Origin: an uncultured Candidatus Saccharibacteria bacterium
GTDB taxonomy: Bacteria; Patescibacteriota; Saccharimonadia; Saccharimonadales; Saccharimonadaceae
Assembly: GCA_937906385.1 (NCBI GenBank)
Contig: CALCYQ010000004.1
Coordinates: forward strand, 248,001-312,000
Length of the DNA stretch: 64,000 nt
Direction of reading: 5' to 3'
The translations under genes were made by a program, and so were the position numbers. The notes under the pieces are model-generated. The model saw only the letters and a program-made list of their open reading frames with translations. It made no database searches and was not told the origin of the DNA. Below, piece after piece: positions 7,537 through 14,914 of this stretch (its first letter is position 1; each line of letters starts with the position of its first letter).

Positions 7537-8424
7537 TCAATACTCGCCCCTGTTGACATTCTGGTCAATTACGCGATTCACCTCTGCGTCCGCCTCCGTA
7601 TTCATCTCGCGCGACACGTGCGTAAAACTATACGCCTCAAGTTTATCAAGTAATTTCAGAACATCGCTATGCACTTGGAATAAATCTGGATTTTTCACCT
7701 TATATACGCCATTCATCTGGTTCACCATCATCAAACAGTCGCTCTTAAAGTGTACGCGCTTCAAGCCCAGCTCTATCGCCTGCTCTAGTCCTTCCTTCAA
7801 ACCGTAATATTCCGCCAAACGACTCGACGAGAAGCCCAAGAATTCGCCACCACGTTTAATTTCTTTGCCATCAGGGCCAATAATGTAATAACCAAGCCCA
7901 CTTGGACCAGGATTGCCACGCGAGCCACCATCGGTGTAAATCGTCGCAAAATCGCTTGCGGGCAACACTTGTTGCTGCTCGGTTCGAATAATTCGCGAAG
8001 CAAGCACGCCAGTCTTCGTCGCCGTAATCTGTAACACCATCATCGATGCTTCATTAAGCGGCAATAGGCCAGTCTCGTCCATTTTTACCCACTTATAGCT
8101 TGTGTAGCGCTCCGAATTCGCCAGTGAAATCTCGTTATTCTGCAAACGCACCTCATACACGATATATAAGTTCCCTTGTTCAGACGATCCAGATAGCCCC
8201 GTAAAGGTCACCACGTCAGAAATCTGCAAACTTTCCGCCTGCACGCCGAGGCCTTCATATACCACACGCGACATTGCCTCTTCTGGTTGCTCGCCAAAGA
8301 TAATCTTACCAGTTGGCAGCTCAAAATTCTGCGCACCCATATCAACGCGTCCTCCCGAACGCTTCAAAAGTAAGATATCGTCATCTTTCTTGCAAATCGC
8401 CGTCACCCGAATGCGCTGCTTCAT
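7537..8424 (-). CDS. fusion of a degenerate Nudix domain and RNase HI
   Basis: The first half (about residues 1-140) is a Nudix fold, but its box GKIIFGEQPEEAMSRVVYEG keeps G, the first E and R while losing the next Glu and one of the terminal EE pair, so hydrolase activity is doubtful. The second half (about 155-295) is an RNase HI domain with IYTDGGSRGNPGP, a conserved Glu in EYYGLKEGLEQA, KSDCLMMV and NTEADAEVN, giving a complete DEDD set. It probably degrades RNA in RNA-DNA hybrids. Start 8424 is chosen because TAAAAT ends 7 nt upstream (leaderless); a start 9 nt earlier is possible. Confidence 0.8.
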   Translation of the reverse strand: MKQRIRVTAICKKDDDILLLKRSGGRVDMGAQNFELPTGKIIFGEQPEEAMSRVVYEGLGVQAESLQISDVVTFTGLSGSSEQGNLYIVYEVRLQNNEISLANSERYTSYKWVKMDETGLLPLNEASMMVLQITATKTGVLASRIIRTEQQQVLPASDFATIYTDGGSRGNPGPSGLGYYIIGPDGKEIKRGGEFLGFSSSRLAEYYGLKEGLEQAIELGLKRVHFKSDCLMMVNQMNGVYKVKNPDLFQVHSDVLKLLDKLEAYSFTHVSREMNTEADAEVNRVIDQNVNRGEY

Positions 8425-8461
8425 ATCTATCATTTTACCATAAGCAAGATAACTAGCTCAT

Positions 8462-8596
8462 CAAAAAATCCCAAGTTACATCGTTTTCCCGTGATAAGAA
8501 CACGGTGGGTAAACTCTCAGACGATGAATCCACGGACACATCATCTCAAGTTCCCTAAAACATGATTATTCAGGAAAATCATGCGTAACTTGGGAC
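8462..8596 (-). ncRNA. predicted structured RNA of about 135 nt
   Basis: On the minus strand TCCCAAGTTAC (8595-8585) pairs with GTAACTTGGGA (8479-8469), and the latter is followed by six Ts, so the transcript closes on itself with its own terminator. Inside are three hairpins: CATGATT/AATCATG, GATGA/TCATC and CCGTG/CACGG. A promoter with 17-bp spacing ends about 7 bp before the predicted first base. An internal GAACTTGAG could compete for the 5' strand. It matches neither SRP RNA nor a known riboswitch that I can recognise. Confidence 0.55.
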
Positions 8597-8602
8597 ACTT
8601 TT

Positions 8603-8631
8603 ATTGTACCATATCGGTCTTCTCGAATCAA
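8603..8631 (-). promoter_or_regulatory. promoter of the structured RNA
   Basis: On the minus strand TTGATT (8631-8626) and TACAAT (8608-8603) are 17 bp apart; transcription would begin near 8596. Confidence 0.6.
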
Positions 8632-8650
8632 AAATGGCTAATCTTTAAAA

Positions 8651-8667
8651 TTGAAAAACATTTTCAA
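8651..8667. promoter_or_regulatory. Zur/Fur-like palindrome upstream of the structured RNA
   Basis: TTGAAAAACATTTTCAA differs at one base from the palindrome TTGAAAATCATTTTCAA that precedes the zur-znu operon at 38247-38263. It lies about 20 bp upstream of the -35 element of the RNA promoter. Confidence 0.35.
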
Positions 8668-8683
8668 AACGCACTTAACCGTC

Positions 8684-9316
8684 TTACAGCCCGACCATGT
8701 GATACATCATTTCAATACACCACATTCTGCCGGCATAAATCACACTGCCAAACAAACTCCCGAACAATAAAATAAGCACAAACACCAACAATGTGCCATA
8801 TCGCTCAATGCTCTCCATCAATCTGCGCACAAATTCTGGAGCGAGCGCATACAAAAATCTGCTTCCATCGAGAGGGGGAATCGGTATCAGATTAAACAGC
8901 ATGAAGCCTAAGTTTACTGTCACGCCAATGCCACAAATCTGCCCCCAGGTATTCGTAAAATTGCCGCCCGTAAAGAAGCCAAGCAAAAAGAAGATAATTG
9001 ATAATATCAAGTTCGTAAACGGCCCCGCTAACCCCACTAGCGCCATTCCCCATTCTTTGAATTTTAGATTATGCGTATTAATCGGCACCGGCTTGGCGCC
9101 ACCAAAAATCGGCCCACCTGACAGATACAGCACCACCGGCACAATAATCGTCATTACCGGATCAATATGTTTCAACGGATTCAGCGACAAGCGACCACTA
9201 TACTTTGCCGTGCTGTCGCCCAACCAATAAGCCACATATCCGTGCGCAATCTCGTGTAACACCATCGAAATAATCGTGATGACAAAAATCGCAACTATAC
9301 TCCACACTACGTCCAT
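8684..9316 (-). CDS. M50-family site-2 protease-like membrane metallopeptidase
   Basis: The 210-residue protein has five to six membrane helices, the zinc motif HEIAHG within a helix near residue 22, and the second motif NLIPIPPLDGSR near residue 142, which supplies the third zinc ligand. These are the marks of site-2 proteases of the short SpoIVFB/Rv-like type, which cut proteins inside the membrane. No PDZ domain is present. TATAAT ends six bases before the ATG with no Shine-Dalgarno site. Its substrate is not evident from neighbours. Confidence 0.87.
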   Translation of the reverse strand: MDVVWSIVAIFVITIISMVLHEIAHGYVAYWLGDSTAKYSGRLSLNPLKHIDPVMTIIVPVVLYLSGGPIFGGAKPVPINTHNLKFKEWGMALVGLAGPFTNLILSIIFFLLGFFTGGNFTNTWGQICGIGVTVNLGFMLFNLIPIPPLDGSRFLYALAPEFVRRLMESIERYGTLLVFVLILLFGSLFGSVIYAGRMWCIEMMYHMVGL

Positions 9317-9341
9317 ATATCTATTATATCATCTTTAAGCA

Positions 9342-9372
9342 TAAAAAAGATGAGCCCCGGAAGCTCATCTTA
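9342..9372 (-). terminator. terminator of rpmB
   Basis: AAGATGAGC and GCTCATCTT pair around CCCGGA, followed on the minus strand by six Ts. Confidence 0.85.
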
Positions 9373-9383
9373 AAATGTCAGAT

Positions 9384-9575
9384 TTATTTAATCAAACCTT
9401 TTTTGCGAAGCGTACGCAAAGCCGAGGTAGAAACGTTCAACTTAACCTTTTGGCCATCGATAACGAAAGTGCGCTTCTGGACGTTTGGCTTAAAAACTTT
9501 GCGAGTCTTATGCTGAGAAAAGCTCACATTGTGGCCATACATCTTGCCTTTACCGGTAATTTCACAAATTGCCAT
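9384..9575 (-). CDS. rpmB: ribosomal protein L28 (bL28)
   Basis: The 63-residue basic protein begins MAICEITGKGKMYGHNVSFS and contains HKTRKVFKPNVQ, both typical of bL28, a 50S surface protein. The length is normal for the short form. It is transcribed alone and ends at a strong terminator. Confidence 0.95.
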   Translation of the reverse strand: MAICEITGKGKMYGHNVSFSQHKTRKVFKPNVQKRTFVIDGQKVKLNVSTSALRTLRKKGLIK

Positions 9576-9642
9576 ATGTTATCTCTTATTATTTCTTAAA
9601 ACTGTTCTCTATTATATCTTATTTCTCGAGAATAATCAAGGC

Positions 9643-10092
9643 TTAATCCATCTTCCAAATTTCGAGTACTGGTGGCAAGGCGGCGCGGTTCTTCACCTTC
9701 TGATGGCGATCCGTCTTTACACTACCCTTCACCTCGGCAAAATCCATATTCCCCATCGGAATCACTACCTTCGGCTCAACAATACTTACGAATTTCGCGT
9801 TGTTCGTACCGAGAATATCAATTGGGCCAAGTTCGTCGAGATCTTCTACTACCGCCGTCGCGCCCACGAGGCCAATCTTCGTCTCTTCAATCGATACGCG
9901 GTACATAATGCCACCCGCTTTCAAGCTAATGCCTACAATCGCAATATCGCCAATCTCGAATTCGCCCGCACCACGAATCGTGCCGACTGGTAAATTCGCA
10001 TCAATCGTCGATTGTACGACATTAATATTTACGGTGCGATCTTTAGTTTTGATAACTAATTCGTCCGGATTTTTTAATTCCAGCTCAAACAT
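9643..10092 (-). CDS. truncated metallo-beta-lactamase-like protein without metal site
   Basis: The 149-residue protein resembles UlaG-type MBL proteins in order of segments: GAGEFEIGDIAIVG, a middle strand YRVSIEETKIGLVGA, ELGPIDIL and KVVIPMGN. The HxHxDH zinc motif and the other ligand histidines are absent, so it is unlikely to be a hydrolase. Such metal-free MBL-like proteins occur in CPR genomes. GAGGAGG precedes the ATG. It follows the winged-helix gene by 16 nt and is probably co-transcribed with it. Confidence 0.6.
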   Translation of the reverse strand: MFELELKNPDELVIKTKDRTVNINVVQSTIDANLPVGTIRGAGEFEIGDIAIVGISLKAGGIMYRVSIEETKIGLVGATAVVEDLDELGPIDILGTNNAKFVSIVEPKVVIPMGNMDFAEVKGSVKTDRHQKVKNRAALPPVLEIWKMD

Positions 10093-10108
10093 TACTCCTC
10101 CTCTTTAC

Positions 10109-10714
10109 TTACAAAATCTTTTCTGGATCGTATTTTTCGGTAATTCGCAGCGTCATCACGTCAGCTAAGAATCGGTCACGTACGCTCTTGCGGTATAGAT
10201 AATCTTCGCGGCTCATAATCGCATAATTCAGCGGTTTGCCCTGCTTCTTTTCAACTAACTCCGCCCAACGTGTCAATTTACGGGCACGATCGTCGCCGAT
10301 AATCAGCAAATCAAGACCTTCTTGGCCCGGCAAACGGTTCGTCACAACTAGGGCGCTTAGAATATTCTCAACCGGGCGTACATAATCCGCCCAAGTTGGA
10401 CGGCGCACCGTCTCGGCAGTATCTACTGTATCAATTACCTTACGTGAGAAAATCTCTGTCATCGGCCGTGCAAACGGATGTTTCATGTTAGCCGAGTAAT
10501 AAACCTTATTTTCGTAGTTCTCAATCTTAACTAGGCCTAAAGCGTTCAAATTTGTTAATTCTCGGCGAACAGAGTTAATCTGCTCTTCAATCACACGCGT
10601 GATTTCGCGCACATAGTAAGACTTATCCGGATTCTCGAAGAATAGAGCTAAAAGCTTTGCCCTAGTCTTAGAGCCGAATAACTTTTCTAGTGGCATACTA
10701 TTATCTTTGCTCAT
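10109..10714 (-). CDS. winged-helix DNA-binding protein
   Basis: In the 201-residue protein, residues 8-75 form a winged helix (LFGSKTRAKLLALFFENP ... YVREITRVIEEQINSVRREL ... NALGLVKIEN...VYYSAN), the ArsR/MarR-like arrangement. The C-terminal half (about 100-200) resembles a nucleotidyltransferase-like sensor, with LDLLIIGDD, but no clear active site. It is probably a transcription regulator. It lies directly upstream of the MBL-like gene, which may be its operon partner. The family assignment of the C-terminal half is uncertain. Confidence 0.65.
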   Translation of the reverse strand: MSKDNSMPLEKLFGSKTRAKLLALFFENPDKSYYVREITRVIEEQINSVRRELTNLNALGLVKIENYENKVYYSANMKHPFARPMTEIFSRKVIDTVDTAETVRRPTWADYVRPVENILSALVVTNRLPGQEGLDLLIIGDDRARKLTRWAELVEKKQGKPLNYAIMSREDYLYRKSVRDRFLADVMTLRITEKYDPEKIL

Positions 10715-10771
10715 CTTATAAATAGTTTAACACAAAAAGCAAAATATTTCGCCAAACTATACAAAATTTAA

Positions 10772-11629
10772 CTATATCTTGTCGTAAAAATTAATTATTC
10801 TTTGCTCCGCGTCTTTTAGCGGTACCCAGCAGATATTCGGATTGCGCTTAAACCACGTCAACTGCCGCTTCGCTAAATGCCAGTCGTCCAAAGCGTTCAA
10901 TTCAATCGCTTCATCGCGCGTAATCTCACCCTGCATCATGCGCCAGACAATTGGATAGATATCTGACTTCATTGCCTGTAGATCCCAGCTATATTTTTTC
11001 GCTAAAATCGCCGTTTCTGCTTCAATATTTTGTTCAAATAATTTATACGAACGTTGAACAAGTCTTTTGCGCAATTCTGCCCTATCCCAGTCAATTCCCA
11101 CCACCAAATACTCTGAACTCATCTGTTCACGGTCTGAATAATTATTTTTCACAACGTCGTTAAATTGATAGTCGTAAACCAAAGCATCCACATATAATCC
11201 TGTCCCGCCCGCGATTATCGGCAAATGCCCACGTTCACGTATTTCGGCAATCTTCTGGCGCGCATAATTGCAAAAATCCACGACCGTAAAACGCTCGTCC
11301 GGCTCTACTAGGTCAATTCCCCAGTGCGGCACACCTTGCATCTCGTCCGGCATCGGCTTTGCTGTGCCAATATCCATGCCTTTGTAAATGGCACGCGAAT
11401 CGGCCGAGATAATCTCGCAGCCACTAAAGCGCCCTCTGCTCTGCAATTCTAAAGCTACCTCAATTGCCAACCCCGTCTTGCCCGATCCAGTTGGCCCAAT
11501 GATTACCAATATTGGTTCGTCGCCTGGCTTCACTGGGCCACCACATAGCCCCTCTTCCCCCTTCGCCAGCCCAACAAAAACATCAGCCCAACTCCCCCCG
11601 TCGTAGCTGATGTTTTTTGTTGTCGACAT
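10772..11629 (-). CDS. miaA: tRNA dimethylallyltransferase
   Basis: The enzyme adds a dimethylallyl group to A37 of tRNAs that read UNN codons. The protein (about 285 residues) has the P-loop GPTGSGKTGLA, the DSRAIYKGMDIGTAKP substrate segment, and GGTGLYVDALVY. The N-terminus carries an extra 30 residues before the P-loop. I choose ATG at 11629, 4 nt after the efp stop; an in-frame GTG at 11650 inside efp is possible. Tight linkage with efp makes a translation-quality unit. Confidence 0.9.
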   Translation of the reverse strand: MSTTKNISYDGGSWADVFVGLAKGEEGLCGGPVKPGDEPILVIIGPTGSGKTGLAIEVALELQSRGRFSGCEIISADSRAIYKGMDIGTAKPMPDEMQGVPHWGIDLVEPDERFTVVDFCNYARQKIAEIRERGHLPIIAGGTGLYVDALVYDYQFNDVVKNNYSDREQMSSEYLVVGIDWDRAELRKRLVQRSYKLFEQNIEAETAILAKKYSWDLQAMKSDIYPIVWRMMQGEITRDEAIELNALDDWHLAKRQLTWFKRNPNICWVPLKDAEQRIINFYDKI

Positions 11630-11633
11630 GACT

Positions 11634-12194
11634 TTATTTCTTGCGCTCACGATAAGCGTAAGATTCAGTATCTACTGAGATGACGTCGCCAGTCTTGATG
11701 AAAGCTGGCACTTTTACTACTACGCCAGTCTCAAGCTTCGCATCCTTCTGCACAGAGGAAGTCGTATCGCCCTTCACGACGTTTTCGGTATAAGTAACCT
11801 CGAGCCAAACGTTCTTTGGCAATACCAAGTTAATTGGATTATCGCCATAGAACTGAATCTCAAAGTTCTCGCCCTCTTTCATGAAGTCTTTTGAATCGCC
11901 AACCATATCGGCTTGCAATTCGTACTGAGAGAAAGTCTCAGGATTCATGAAGTAGAACTTCTCGCCATCATCGTAAAGATATTGCACAGTCTGGTTCGTC
12001 ACCTCGGCTGGCTCAATCTTTTCCTGACCTTTAAAAGTCTTTGGAAGCAGGTTGCCCGTGATTAAGTTTTTCACCTTCACGTTGACAATACTGCCACCGC
12101 GACCCATCACTTTCTGGGAGTACTCAACCACCTTATATGGCTGACCATCCAAGGTAATCAAGGTATTCTTCTTTAAATCCGTTGGTCCGTACAT
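11634..12194 (-). CDS. efp: elongation factor P
   Basis: The 186-residue protein has the three EF-P domains: start MYGPTDLKKNTLITLDGQPY, OB domain with KFYFMNPETF and C-terminal GDVISVDTESYAYRER. EF-P relieves ribosome stalling at proline runs. The tip that reaches the peptidyl centre reads KVMGRGGS, so an Arg (residue 32) stands where many species have a modified Lys. AGGAGG lies 8 nt before the ATG. miaA follows immediately. Confidence 0.94.
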   Translation of the reverse strand: MYGPTDLKKNTLITLDGQPYKVVEYSQKVMGRGGSIVNVKVKNLITGNLLPKTFKGQEKIEPAEVTNQTVQYLYDDGEKFYFMNPETFSQYELQADMVGDSKDFMKEGENFEIQFYGDNPINLVLPKNVWLEVTYTENVVKGDTTSSVQKDAKLETGVVVKVPAFIKTGDVISVDTESYAYRERKK

Positions 12195-12209
12195 TCCTCG
12201 GGCCTCCTA

Positions 12210-12407
12210 TTAAGCGTTCGCAACAAATGGCATTAATGCTAGATGGCGAGCACGCTTGATCGCAACGGCCAATTGGCGTTGCTGCTTAGCCGAAAGACCA
12301 GTCTTAGCGATTGGTTCGATACGGCCGTATGCATCGACGTAGCGCTGCAAAGTCTTTACATCGCGATAGTCGAAATACATATTTGGATCATTCTTGTATC
12401 TCTTCAT
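12210..12407 (-). CDS. rpsR: ribosomal protein S18 (bS18)
   Basis: The 65-residue protein has YFDYRDVKTLQRYVDAYGRI and the C-terminal AIKRARHLALMPFV, the bS18 signature. It pairs with S6 on the 30S platform. It is the last gene of rpsF-ssb-rpsR, the usual bacterial order. The N-terminus lacks the cysteine cluster seen in some zinc-binding S18 proteins. Confidence 0.95.
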   Translation of the reverse strand: MKRYKNDPNMYFDYRDVKTLQRYVDAYGRIEPIAKTGLSAKQQRQLAVAIKRARHLALMPFVANA

Positions 12408-12420
12408 TTAACTATCCTTT

Positions 12421-12864
12421 CTAAAATGGAATTTCACTAAGGTCGATTGGTTCATCGCTGATATCTTCTGGGGCAACATCTTGACTGCTTGCCTTGTTGC
12501 CACCACGACTACTGCCGCCACCTTCGCCGGCACCACCACCGACAAAGTTGAAGTCTTCGACTACGATTTCGACCCGGGAGCGCTTCTGGCCTTCCTTGTC
12601 TTCCCAGCTACGCTGTTCAAGACGACCGGAGACTAGAATGCCACTACCCTTCTTAGCATACTGTGCGATGATTTCAGCGGCCCGACCCCAGGCGGAACAA
12701 TCGATGAATGACACCGATTCTTGTTGCGAACCCGAGCTATCTTTATAGTTGCGATTTACCGCCACCGAGAAGCTACAAACCTGTGCTCCGCTTGGCGTAC
12801 TGCGTAACTCTGGGTCACGCGTAATGTTACCCACGATGATTGCTTTGCTAAAACCCCGCGCCAT
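12421..12864 (-). CDS. ssb: single-stranded DNA-binding protein
   Basis: The 147-residue protein has an OB fold (residues 1-105: FSKAIIVGNITRDPELRSTPSG, AVNRNYKD, FIDCSAWGRAAE), a Gly/Ser-rich linker and the acidic tip DLSEIPF, which in other bacteria docks repair and replication partners. It coats single-stranded DNA. It sits between rpsF and rpsR. In naturally transformable cells it also protects incoming DNA. Confidence 0.95.
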   Translation of the reverse strand: MARGFSKAIIVGNITRDPELRSTPSGAQVCSFSVAVNRNYKDSSGSQQESVSFIDCSAWGRAAEIIAQYAKKGSGILVSGRLEQRSWEDKEGQKRSRVEIVVEDFNFVGGGAGEGGGSSRGGNKASSQDVAPEDISDEPIDLSEIPF

Positions 12865-12867
12865 ATA

Positions 12868-13218
12868 CTATTCCTCCTCTTTTGTTTCTTCTTGCGCTTT
12901 GCGTTCTTGGCGTTTTGCGGCCAATTTTTCACGACGTGGATCCTTGGCTACAAGCAAGTAGCGGATGACTTCGTCGGTAATGTTGAGTACCGAAGAAATC
13001 TTGGCTGGTGCTGTAGCTGGGAGTTCCAATTCGTAGTAATAATAGACTGCAAAGTCTTGACCCTTAATCTGATAAGCAAGTTTCTTCTTGCCTTCGTTGG
13101 CTTCTTTGGCAATCTTGCCACCGTTGCCTTCGATGAGGGCTTTGACCTTGTCGGTCGCCGGCTCAAGATTCATCTCTAAATCAGGATGAACGAGCACGGT
13201 TAGTTCGTATTCTCGCAT
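12868..13218 (-). CDS. rpsF: ribosomal protein S6 (bS6)
   Basis: The 116-residue protein begins MREYELTVLVHPDLE and contains KKLAYQIKGQDFAVYYYYE, typical of bS6, which forms a dimer with S18. A charged tail (RREKLAAKRQERKAQEE) ends it. ATG 13218 is preferred over GTG 13224 because AAAGGAG lies 5 nt upstream. A 70-nt leader with a stable hairpin precedes it. Confidence 0.95.
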   Translation of the reverse strand: MREYELTVLVHPDLEMNLEPATDKVKALIEGNGGKIAKEANEGKKKLAYQIKGQDFAVYYYYELELPATAPAKISSVLNITDEVIRYLLVAKDPRREKLAAKRQERKAQEETKEEE

Positions 13219-13236
13219 GAACACTCCTTTGGTTAA

Positions 13237-13299
13237 AGCAAGAGCACAATGTTTTTCAGCTAACTGTCTCTTGCTGAGCTAATATTCTTGGAAATTATA
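13237..13299 (-). promoter_or_regulatory. promoter and leader hairpin of rpsF-ssb-rpsR
   Basis: TATAAT (complement at 13294-13299) is followed by a leader in which AGCAAGAG (13275-13268) pairs with CTCTTGCT (13244-13237). In many bacteria S6:S18 represses this operon through a leader hairpin; the usual CCG-containing motif is not obvious here, so autoregulation is only possible. Confidence 0.45.
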
Positions 13300-13324
13300 C
13301 CATACCACCTCTTAAAATGCAAGG

Positions 13325-13353
13325 AAAAAGCCCGAGCATGGCAGCCCGGGCTT
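13325..13353 (-). terminator. terminator of the hypothetical gene at 13373-14113
   Basis: GC-rich stem AAGCCCGGGC/GCTCGGGCTT with a 5-nt loop, followed by Ts on the minus strand. Confidence 0.8.
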
Positions 13354-13372
13354 GCGCAGTAAATGATGTGAA

Positions 13373-14113
13373 TCAGCTAAACGGAAAAATCGGCCCGTCG
13401 CCCCAGATGTCCTGCTTCGGATCGCCGTCGGCTACCTCGTCCCGATACTCCGGGAAATCCATCAGCAGCTCGTCCAGGCGCTCGTTGACGGCCTCTAAGG
13501 CCTCGTAGCCTTCGCGCTGCAGCTCCAGCTCTTCGAAGTCCAGTTCGCGACCGTCGAGCTTGCCGAGCGCGATTTCACAGGCCGTCTGACCTAACTCCAG
13601 CATGTCGTACAGCGCCGGGTGCAGACCGCCGAGCTCTTCTTCGCTCCAGGAGTCGTAGATATCCACGAGTGCGTTCGAGAGCATGAACTCCGCGTTCTTG
13701 GCGGCGTCACCGCGGCCTGAGGACTCGATCTCGCCCTTCAAAATGTTGAGCATCTCTTCGATCGAATCGACCGCGACAACCATCGTATTACCCACCCGGG
13801 CCATCGCGTTCTTCGGCGTTTCGGCGCGTTCGTGTATCAAACGATGCATTTCGCGTCTGCGCTCGATCGCCATTGCGGCCAGTTCGGGCGGCACGATAAA
13901 GTCCTCCTCATCGAGCTTATAGTCGTCCAGGTCAATCATTTCGCCGTTATACGGCACGACGGTCGTCAAATCACTCAGAAAGCTCATTATCGGATCGACC
14001 AGATTGTCCAGCACCATCGCCTGTCCGACGAGGCCCAGACCATCCAGATTGCACGCTTCTGCCAAGATAGCGCGCACCAGATTCACACCATTGTAAAAGA
14101 TCTTGTTTTCCAT
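13373..14113 (-). CDS. hypothetical acidic helical protein, GC-rich
   Basis: The 246-residue protein is acidic and mostly helical, with no signal peptide, membrane helix or motif that I recognise. It has many Glu/Leu stretches such as EEELGGLHPALYDMLELGQ. The DNA is clearly richer in GC than its neighbours. It has its own TATAAT, a 5' leader of about 70 nt with a small hairpin, GAAAGTGGGGT before the ATG, and its own terminator, so it is an independent unit. It resembles other GC-richer hypotheticals in the window in style, not sequence. Confidence 0.65.
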   Translation of the reverse strand: MENKIFYNGVNLVRAILAEACNLDGLGLVGQAMVLDNLVDPIMSFLSDLTTVVPYNGEMIDLDDYKLDEEDFIVPPELAAMAIERRREMHRLIHERAETPKNAMARVGNTMVVAVDSIEEMLNILKGEIESSGRGDAAKNAEFMLSNALVDIYDSWSEEELGGLHPALYDMLELGQTACEIALGKLDGRELDFEELELQREGYEALEAVNERLDELLMDFPEYRDEVADGDPKQDIWGDGPIFPFS

Positions 14114-14225
14114 CCATGTTACCCCACTTTCCTAGATTTTTTGAGAAAACAACATAACTGTCAGCCTAAAACAGGCTTAACCTATTAATTATATCACAAA
14201 TAAGGCAAAAAGTCAATCCATGCAT

Positions 14226-14256
14226 AAAAATTACCCCCGGATCGCTCCAGGGGGTG
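14226..14256 (-). terminator. terminator of the hypothetical gene at 14278-14826
   Basis: ACCCCCTGG/CCGGGGGT stem followed by AATTTTTAT on the minus strand. Confidence 0.75.
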
Positions 14257-14277
14257 TACATAAAATAAGTTTTTCGA

Positions 14278-14826
14278 TTAGTTGTTTTCGTCGTCTTTAG
14301 CTCTCTTGCTCGCCATCGCGTCATAACGCGCCTTAACCTTGGCATAATACCCAAGCGTCTCGGCGTATTCCTTGGCCGACTCCCCCTCGACATGCAGTAT
14401 TATATGTGACGGCGCCCAGGCTAAAATCGTGTCCAGCACACGCCGCTGGAACCACAGGGTCTGCTTAATGAAATTCAGTTGCGCATCACAGATTGAGACG
14501 ACCTTTTCGTTCTCATTTTCCTCAATAAAGGTCATCAAATCCATTGCCAACGCCAGCTGTTTGTCCATAATTCCCGTGCAGGAAAATACCCAGTTCGTTG
14601 CCGTTTCGAGATCAATCTCGGTTAACAGCATGCGCGCCTGCGCGTCCACCATTCCCTTTTCATACTGGACGGCCAGCGGATGATCTTTCGGTAAGGCAAG
14701 CAGCATCTCCTGCAGATAACGATAAAGGACCTCGTAGTCCAGGCCGTTCTGCAGCGCCTTCATGATCACTTCCTGGTAGCATGTTCCTAAGTAACTCTGA
14801 ATCTTTTCGTTCGCAGTATTACTCAT
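14278..14826 (-). CDS. hypothetical helical protein flanked by short inverted repeats
   Basis: The 182-residue protein is mainly alpha-helical with three cysteines and a charged C-terminus (ASKRAKDDENN). No membrane helix, signal peptide or known motif is seen. GAGGAGGTGG lies 4 nt before the ATG, a very strong Shine-Dalgarno site. A 12-bp inverted repeat (AGTTTTTCGATT at 14268-14279 and its complement at 14852-14863) brackets the gene. DNA is GC-richer than its neighbours. Function unknown. Confidence 0.65.
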   Translation of the reverse strand: MSNTANEKIQSYLGTCYQEVIMKALQNGLDYEVLYRYLQEMLLALPKDHPLAVQYEKGMVDAQARMLLTEIDLETATNWVFSCTGIMDKQLALAMDLMTFIEENENEKVVSICDAQLNFIKQTLWFQRRVLDTILAWAPSHIILHVEGESAKEYAETLGYYAKVKARYDAMASKRAKDDENN

Positions 14827-14864
14827 GAAACCACCTCCTCATTTTGTGGGCAATCGAAAAACTA

Positions 14865-14900
14865 AAAAAGAACGCTGAGCCTCGGCGAGGCTCCAGCTCT
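14865..14900 (-). terminator. terminator of uvrD
   Basis: GAGCCTCG/CGAGGCTC palindrome followed by AGCGTTCTTTTTT on the minus strand. Confidence 0.75.
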
Positions 14901-14914
14901 ATAAGTATACAATA

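Noticed and set aside
8462..8596. SRP (4.5S) RNA
   Set aside because: The GGAA tetraloop and AGCAG internal-loop motif are missing.
13683..14188. Plus-strand frames across the hypothetical gene at 13373-14113
   Set aside because: No promoter or Shine-Dalgarno site; the minus frame has both and a terminator.
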